Below are positions 1-6,165 of a DNA stretch of 6,165 nucleotides, one piece after another. Position 1 is the first letter of the stretch. Every line of letters begins with the position of its first letter. The DNA comes from Zoogloeaceae bacterium (lineage in GTDB: Bacteria > Pseudomonadota > Gammaproteobacteria > Burkholderiales > Rhodocyclaceae), in NCBI GenBank assembly GCA_031274855.1, contig JAISPO010000085.1, positions 1-6,165 on the forward strand. Direction: 5' to 3'. The notes beneath the pieces are model-generated. The model saw only the letters and a list, made by a program, of their open reading frames with translations, was not told the DNA's origin and searched no databases. The translations under genes were made by a program, and so were the position numbers.

Positions 1-1397
1 CTGAGCATCTGATCCTTGTAGTGGGAAATCTGGTCGCGTTCCGGCAACTGCCAGGTAACGCCCAAGGCGCGGCCGCGCGGCACGATGGTGACTTTGTGCA
101 CGGGGTCGGTGCCCGGCAGCATTTTGGCGACGACCGCATGACCGGACTCGTGGTAGGCAGTGGCCTTGCGCTCGTCCTCGGTCATCACCATGGAGCGGCG
201 CTCGGCGCCCATGTAAATCTTGTCCTTGGCGCGTTCGAAATCGTCCATGTCGACCAGACGCTTGCTGGCGCGGGCGGCGAACAATGCGGCCTCGTTGACC
301 AGATTGGCCAGGTCAGCGCCGGAGAAACCCGGTGTGCCGCGAGCCAGCACCATCGCGTCGACATCAGTGCCCAGCGGCACCTTGCGCATATGCACTTTGA
401 GGATTTGCTCGCGGCCACGAATGTCCGGCAGCGGCACGACCACTTGACGGTCGAAGCGGCCCGGACGCAGCAGCGCCGGATCGAGCACGTCGGGGCGGTT
501 GGTGGCGGCAATCACAATCACACCGACCGAAGCCTCAAAGCCGTCCATTTCGACCAGCAACTGGTTGAGCGTTTGTTCGCGCTCGTCGTTGCCGCCGCCC
601 AAGCCCGCGCCGCGCTGGCGGCCAACGGCGTCGATTTCGTCAATGAAAATAATGCAGGGCGAAGCCTTCTTGGCCTGATCGAACATGTCGCGCACCCGCG
701 CCGCGCCGACGCCGACAAACATTTCCACGAAGTCGGAACCGGAAATGCTGAAAAACGGCACCTTGGCTTCACCGGCAATCGCGCGCGCCAGCAGGGTCTT
801 ACCGGTGCCCGGACTGCCGACCATGAGTACGCCGCGCGGAATGCGTCCGCCCAGCTTCTGGAATTTGGAGGGATCGCGCAGAAAGTCGACCAGTTCGCTG
901 ACTTCCTCTTTCGCTTCTTCGCAACCGGCGACATCGGCCAACGTTACGGTATTGTTGTTCTCGTCGAGCATCCTCGCCTTGCTCTTGCCGAAGGAGAAGG
1001 GGCCGCCGCGGCCGCCGCCCTGCATCTGGCGCATGAAGAAAACCCATACGCCGATCAAAAGCAGCATCGGGAACCAGGACACAAAGACGTTCATCAGGAA
1101 AGATTGCTCATCGTCGGGCTTGGCAACGACCTGGACATTGTTCTTGAGCAAATCCGAGACCAGCCAGAGGTCGGACGGCGCATAGGCCGTGACCTTGCGG
1201 CCATCAGCCGTGGTGGCTTCCAGTGTGCGGCCCTGAATGACGACTTTGACGATATGTCCCTGCTTCACTTCCTCAAGGAACTGCGAGTAGTCGATCGAGG
1301 ACTGCGTCACCTGACGGTTGTTGAACTGGTTGAAGACCGTCATCAGGATGACCCCGATTACCATCCAGGCCGCAAGACTTTTGAATAAATTATTCAA
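1..1397 (-). CDS. ftsH: FtsH membrane AAA+ zinc protease, C-terminus cut by window edge
   Basis: ATP-dependent inner-membrane zinc metalloprotease that extracts and degrades misfolded membrane proteins and short-lived regulators; it works as a hexamer with its catalytic part in the cytoplasm. My reading gives 465 complete codons. In order: transmembrane segment 1 (about residues 5-22), a periplasmic region, transmembrane segment 2 (about 101-122), a Gly-rich linker (127-132), Walker A GSPGTGKT (194-201), pore motif FVG (227-229), Walker B IIFIDE (249-254), second region of homology with likely arginine fingers R311 and R314, and the zinc motif HESGH (416-420). The third zinc ligand and roughly 170 residues lie beyond the left edge. 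The start is TTG at 1397-1395: it gives MNNLFKSLAAW, the usual family N-terminus, while the nearby GTG at 1410 runs straight into a stop (GTG GAA TAA). The ribosome-binding site is weak (AGAGAGTGGA, about 8 nt upstream). It lies downstream of rlmE on the same strand, as in E. coli. Identity is certain; the TTG start is very likely. Confidence 0.97.
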   Translation of the reverse strand, partial: MNNLFKSLAAWMVIGVILMTVFNQFNNRQVTQSSIDYSQFLEEVKQGHIVKVVIQGRTLEATTADGRKVTAYAPSDLWLVSDLLKNNVQVVAKPDDEQSFLMNVFVSWFPMLLLIGVWVFFMRQMQGGGRGGPFSFGKSKARMLDENNNTVTLADVAGCEEAKEEVSELVDFLRDPSKFQKLGGRIPRGVLMVGSPGTGKTLLARAIAGEAKVPFFSISGSDFVEMFVGVGAARVRDMFDQAKKASPCIIFIDEIDAVGRQRGAGLGGGNDEREQTLNQLLVEMDGFEASVGVIVIAATNRPDVLDPALLRPGRFDRQVVVPLPDIRGREQILKVHMRKVPLGTDVDAMVLARGTPGFSGADLANLVNEAALFAARASKRLVDMDDFERAKDKIYMGAERRSMVMTEDERKATAYHESGHAVVAKMLPGTDPVHKVTIVPRGRALGVTWQLPERDQISHYKDQML

Positions 1398-1439
1398 GGT
1401 GTTATTCCACTCTCTGCTTATGCTGCGTCGAATCTGCTG

Positions 1440-1469
1440 ATTTTAGAGCCGATTCCCCATGTCTGCAAA
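1440..1469 (-). promoter_or_regulatory. Putative sigma-70-type promoter for ftsH
   Basis: In the 77-bp gap between rlmE and ftsH, the minus strand carries TAAAAT (1445-1440), five of six matches to the -10 consensus. An 18-bp spacer upstream lies TTTGCA (1469-1464), four of six matches to the -35 consensus. Transcription would start near 1433 and leave a leader of about 35 nt before the TTG start of ftsH. This would let ftsH be expressed separately from rlmE, although read-through from rlmE remains likely because no terminator is visible in the gap. The call rests on consensus matching only. Confidence 0.45.
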
Positions 1470-1474
1470 CCGGC

Positions 1475-2107
1475 TCAGGCGCGTTTGCGCCGTCCGAGCA
1501 GGTAGGTTTCCGCGCTTCTGTCGCGCGACGCGGCAGGTTTGCGCACCAGCAGGCTTTCGAACGTATCGGCAATTTCCTTGCGCAATTCCATGAAGCCTGC
1601 CCCCTGAAATACCTTGACCAGCATGTCGCCGCCGGTCCTCAAATGCTGGCGGGCAAAATCGAGCGTCAATTCGGCCAAATACATCACCCGCGCATCATCC
1701 GACGCGGCGATACCCGACATATTGGGCGCCATGTCCGATAAAACAAGATCGACCATGCGCCCGGCCAGCGCGGATTGCAGCTTTGCCAGCGTCGCATCCT
1801 CGCGGAAGTCGCCCTGAATGAACTCGACACCGGAAAGCGGCGTCATTTCCAGCAGGTCGAGCGCAATCAGCTTGCCGTGCGGCTGAATGCGCCGCGCCGC
1901 GTACTGGCACCAACTGCCGGGCGTCGCGCCGAGGTCGACTACGGTCAGGCCGGGGCGCAGCAGATGGTCTTTTTCGTCGATCTCCATCAGCTTGAACACG
2001 GCACGCGAGCGCCAGCCCTCCTTCTGCGCGCGCAGCACATAGGGATCGTTGACGTGCTCGTTCATCCACGCCTTGCTTTTCTTGTGCTGACGGCTTTTTT
2101 GGGTCAT
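1475..2107 (-). CDS. rlmE: RlmE, 23S rRNA (uridine-2552) 2'-O-methyltransferase
   Basis: SAM-dependent enzyme (FtsJ/RrmJ family) that methylates the ribose 2'-OH of U2552 in the A-loop of 23S rRNA, a late step in 50S assembly. The 210-residue protein has a basic N-terminal arm (residues 3-12), an SAM-binding glycine motif DLGATPGSW (58-66), the QGDFRED segment (98-104), and SDMAPNMSG (124-132). The catalytic tetrad is complete: K39, D125, K165 and E200, each shifted by one from E. coli K38/D124/K164/E199. That match supports the ATG at 2107-2105 over an in-frame GTG at 2146, which would add 13 unlikely residues (with CCHSS) and overlap yhbY. No clear Shine-Dalgarno sequence precedes the ATG (CTAGCGCG). 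The length fits the family (209 in E. coli). ftsH follows 77 bp downstream on the same strand. Promoter elements for this gene would have to lie in the 17-bp spacer or inside the 5' end of yhbY; none is convincing. Confidence 0.96.
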   Translation of the reverse strand: MTQKSRQHKKSKAWMNEHVNDPYVLRAQKEGWRSRAVFKLMEIDEKDHLLRPGLTVVDLGATPGSWCQYAARRIQPHGKLIALDLLEMTPLSGVEFIQGDFREDATLAKLQSALAGRMVDLVLSDMAPNMSGIAASDDARVMYLAELTLDFARQHLRTGGDMLVKVFQGAGFMELRKEIADTFESLLVRKPAASRDRSAETYLLGRRKRA

Positions 2108-2112
2108 CGCGC

Positions 2113-2118
2113 TAGAAT
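2113..2118 (+). promoter_or_regulatory. Putative -10 element (TAGAAT) for a leaderless yhbY transcript
   Basis: TAGAAT matches the -10 consensus TATAAT at five of six positions and ends 6 nt before the yhbY start codon. Transcription normally begins 6-8 nt after the -10, so the mRNA would begin at or within a base of the A of the ATG at 2125, leaving no leader. The -35 is weak: CTGACG at 2087-2092 is four of six but needs a long 20-bp spacer, and it lies inside the 5' end of rlmE. There is also no good Shine-Dalgarno sequence ahead of yhbY, which fits a leaderless message. This is inference from spacing. Confidence 0.4.
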
Positions 2119-2124
2119 GGCAAC

Positions 2125-2508
2125 ATGATGATTGAAGAATTGACACCCGAACAGCGCCGCGCCCTGCGCGCCACCGCCCACCACCTGCATCCCGTCGTTA
2201 CTGTCGCCGGCAAGGGCTTGACCGATGCCGTGTTGAAGGAAATTGACCGTTCCCTGAAAGCGCATGAGCTTATCAAGGTCAAGCTGCAAGGCATCGCGCG
2301 GGACGAACGCGCTGCCCTGTTGGTTGAAATCTGCCAGCGGCTCGACTGCGCTCCTGTGCAGCATATCGGCAACATCCTGATCCTGTGGCGGGAAAAACCG
2401 GCGGAATCGCCTGCCGCCGCAACGCCGCGCTCCCGCAAACCCGCGACCAAAAAACAAGCCGCCGCCGCTCAGGAAAAAGCGCCCCGCCGCCGCCTTACTC
2501 GTACCTGA
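2125..2508 (+). CDS. yhbY: YhbY, CRS1-YhbY (KH-like) ribosome-associated RNA-binding protein
   Basis: Small RNA-binding protein of the CRS1-YhbY family; the E. coli homologue associates with pre-50S particles and is thought to help large-subunit assembly. Of its 127 residues, about 5-90 form the domain: LTPEQRRALRATAHHLHPVV, the loop AGKGLTDAVLKEI (28-40), the conserved AHELIKVKL (46-54), then VQHIGNILILWR (78-89). The KH-type GxxG loop reads A28-G29-K30-G31, with alanine in the usual first glycine position. Residues 91-127 form a low-complexity tail rich in Ala, Pro, Lys and Arg (ending APRRRLTRT), beyond the roughly 97 residues of the E. coli protein; it may add nonspecific RNA contact (inference). 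The start has tandem ATGs (2125 and 2128); I chose the first because it fits the predicted 5' end. It is the only plus-strand gene here, divergent from rlmE by 17 bp and convergent on greA with a 14-bp overlap. Confidence 0.93.
   Translation: MMIEELTPEQRRALRATAHHLHPVVTVAGKGLTDAVLKEIDRSLKAHELIKVKLQGIARDERAALLVEICQRLDCAPVQHIGNILILWREKPAESPAAATPRSRKPATKKQAAAAQEKAPRRRLTRT
2495..2508. other. Convergent 3' coding overlap of yhbY and greA
   Basis: The stop of yhbY (TGA, 2506-2508) lies beyond the stop of greA (TAA on the minus strand, 2497-2495), so the last codons of the two convergent genes share 14 bp on opposite strands. No intrinsic terminator with a proper U-tract is visible for either gene here, so each mRNA must end inside the other gene or be ended by Rho. 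Confidence 0.92.
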
Positions 2509-2967
2509 CGTCGAGGATTTCGTATTCGCGCCGCCCGCCCGGCGTTTGCACTTCGGCGACATCGCCCGCAAACTTGCCGATCAGCGCCCGCGCCACGGGT
2601 GAGCTCAGGGAAATTTTGTTCTGCTTGAGATCAGCCTCGTCATCGCCGACGATCTGGTAGCGGACGGTCTGGCCGCTATCCATATCCTCAAGGTTGACCG
2701 TCGCGCCGAACACCACGCGGCCATCGGCATCCAGCGCCGCCGGATCAATGATTTGCGCGTTGGCGAGCTTGCTCTCGACTTCGGCAATGCGCCCCTCAAT
2801 GAAGCCCTGCCGCTCCTTGGCCGCGTCGTACTCAGCGTTTTCGGACAAATCGCCATGCGATCTCGCCTCGGCAATGGCGGCCACTGCCGCGGGCCGGTCG
2901 ACGGTCTTCAGACGTTTCAATTCTTCGCGCAGCAGCTCGGCGCCGCGCAGGGTAATCGGAATTTTGC

Positions 2968-2971
<4 letters not shown>
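2495..2971 (-). CDS. greA: GreA transcript-cleavage / elongation factor
   Basis: GreA enters the secondary channel of RNA polymerase and stimulates cleavage of the backtracked RNA 3' end, rescuing stalled complexes. The protein is 158 residues, the same as E. coli GreA. The N-terminal coiled-coil hairpin (about residues 8-75) carries at its tip RSHGDLSENAEYDAAKE, with the acidic residues D41 and E44 that hold the catalytic magnesium in exactly the E. coli positions. The C-terminal FKBP-like domain (about 80-158) includes QIVGDDEAD, SPVARALIGK and the terminal TPGGRREYEIL. The ATG (2971-2969) overlaps the stop of carB, giving the normal family N-terminus MSKIPITLRGAELL. No Shine-Dalgarno sequence is evident in the carB codons just upstream (ACCGAACTGCA), so translation probably depends on ribosomes finishing carB. 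Cotranscription with carB is near certain from the overlap. Confidence 0.97.

Positions 2972-6165
<3,194 letters not shown>

Noticed and set aside
21..1388. A 455-codon open frame on the plus strand opposite ftsH.
   Set aside because: It is a shadow of the ftsH codons in GC-rich DNA; the minus strand encodes every FtsH motif in order, and the plus-strand product has a Gly/Ala/His/Arg-rich composition with no recognisable domain.
1455..1462. CCCCATGT, a perfect match to the E. coli sigma-32 -10 consensus, in the rlmE-ftsH gap. It is tempting because this operon is heat-inducible in E. coli.
   Set aside because: It is on the plus strand, pointing away from ftsH and into the 3' end of rlmE, and no CTTGAA-like -35 sits at the right distance.
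2094..2100. The A6 run in codons 3-5 of rlmE as a slippage site.
   Set aside because: Six adenines are short for transcriptional slippage, and the run fits a basic N-terminal arm with Lys codons.
2108..2146. A longer RlmE starting at the GTG at 2146.
   Set aside because: The extra 13 residues resemble nothing in the family, the catalytic residue spacing fits the ATG at 2107, and the extension would overlap yhbY.
2440..2495. T-runs on the minus strand just after greA (opposite aaaaagc and aaaaaacaa) as a greA terminator.
   Set aside because: The upstream GGC/GCG runs have no complementary arm to form a stem, and the bases are explained by Lys codons in the YhbY tail.
2529..2547. Hairpin CGCCG / CGGCG with a six-base loop followed by TTT, 21 nt after the yhbY stop, as a possible terminator.
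   Set aside because: The stem is only 5 bp, the T-tract is only three bases, and the bases encode the conserved greA PGGRREYE segment, which explains them.
2104..2571. A 155-codon minus-strand frame opposite yhbY, and others beside it.
   Set aside because: It is antisense to the conserved YhbY domain and partly to the end of greA, with a repetitive Gly/Phe/Arg-rich product.

Overview
This window is a compact block of housekeeping genes from what looks like a Betaproteobacterium. The sequence is GC-rich by eye. The FtsH N-terminal half, the CarB C-terminal regulatory domain (motif VNTVEEKRAAIVDS, then TSALAQKVTLYTT) and the gene order carB-greA / yhbY / rlmE-ftsH all resemble that class as I recall it. 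I cannot place it to genus. I see no insertion sequence, phage gene, CRISPR array, tRNA or rRNA, and no sign of recent transfer.

Layout from left to right. (1) Positions 1-1397, minus strand: the N-terminal 465 codons of ftsH (membrane AAA+ protease), cut by the left edge and starting at a TTG codon. (2) Positions 1398-1474: a 77-bp gap with a plausible sigma-70-type promoter for ftsH. (3) Positions 1475-2107, minus: rlmE (also called ftsJ/rrmJ), the 23S rRNA U2552 2'-O-methyltransferase, complete. (4) Positions 2108-2124: a 17-bp divergent spacer. (5) Positions 2125-2508, plus: yhbY, a CRS1-YhbY RNA-binding protein linked to the ribosome, complete, with a basic low-complexity tail. (6) Positions 2495-2971, minus: greA, transcript-cleavage factor, complete; its 3' end overlaps that of yhbY by 14 bp. 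(7) Positions 2968-6165, minus: carB, carbamoyl-phosphate synthase large subunit, lacking only about six N-terminal codons beyond the right edge; its stop overlaps the greA start as ATGA.

The genes fall into three transcription units. carB-greA (probably with carA upstream, outside the window) pairs carbamoyl phosphate supply for arginine and pyrimidines with a transcription elongation factor. yhbY stands alone on the plus strand between two minus-strand units. rlmE-ftsH pairs large-subunit rRNA maturation with membrane protein quality control, the same pairing as in E. coli; yhbY and rlmE both act on the 50S subunit.

I did not find a new biological system. What merits a second look is the tight packing: a 17-bp divergent spacer whose -10-like hexamer predicts a leaderless yhbY mRNA, a convergent 14-bp coding overlap without a terminator, a Shine-Dalgarno-poor ATGA junction, and a TTG start on ftsH.
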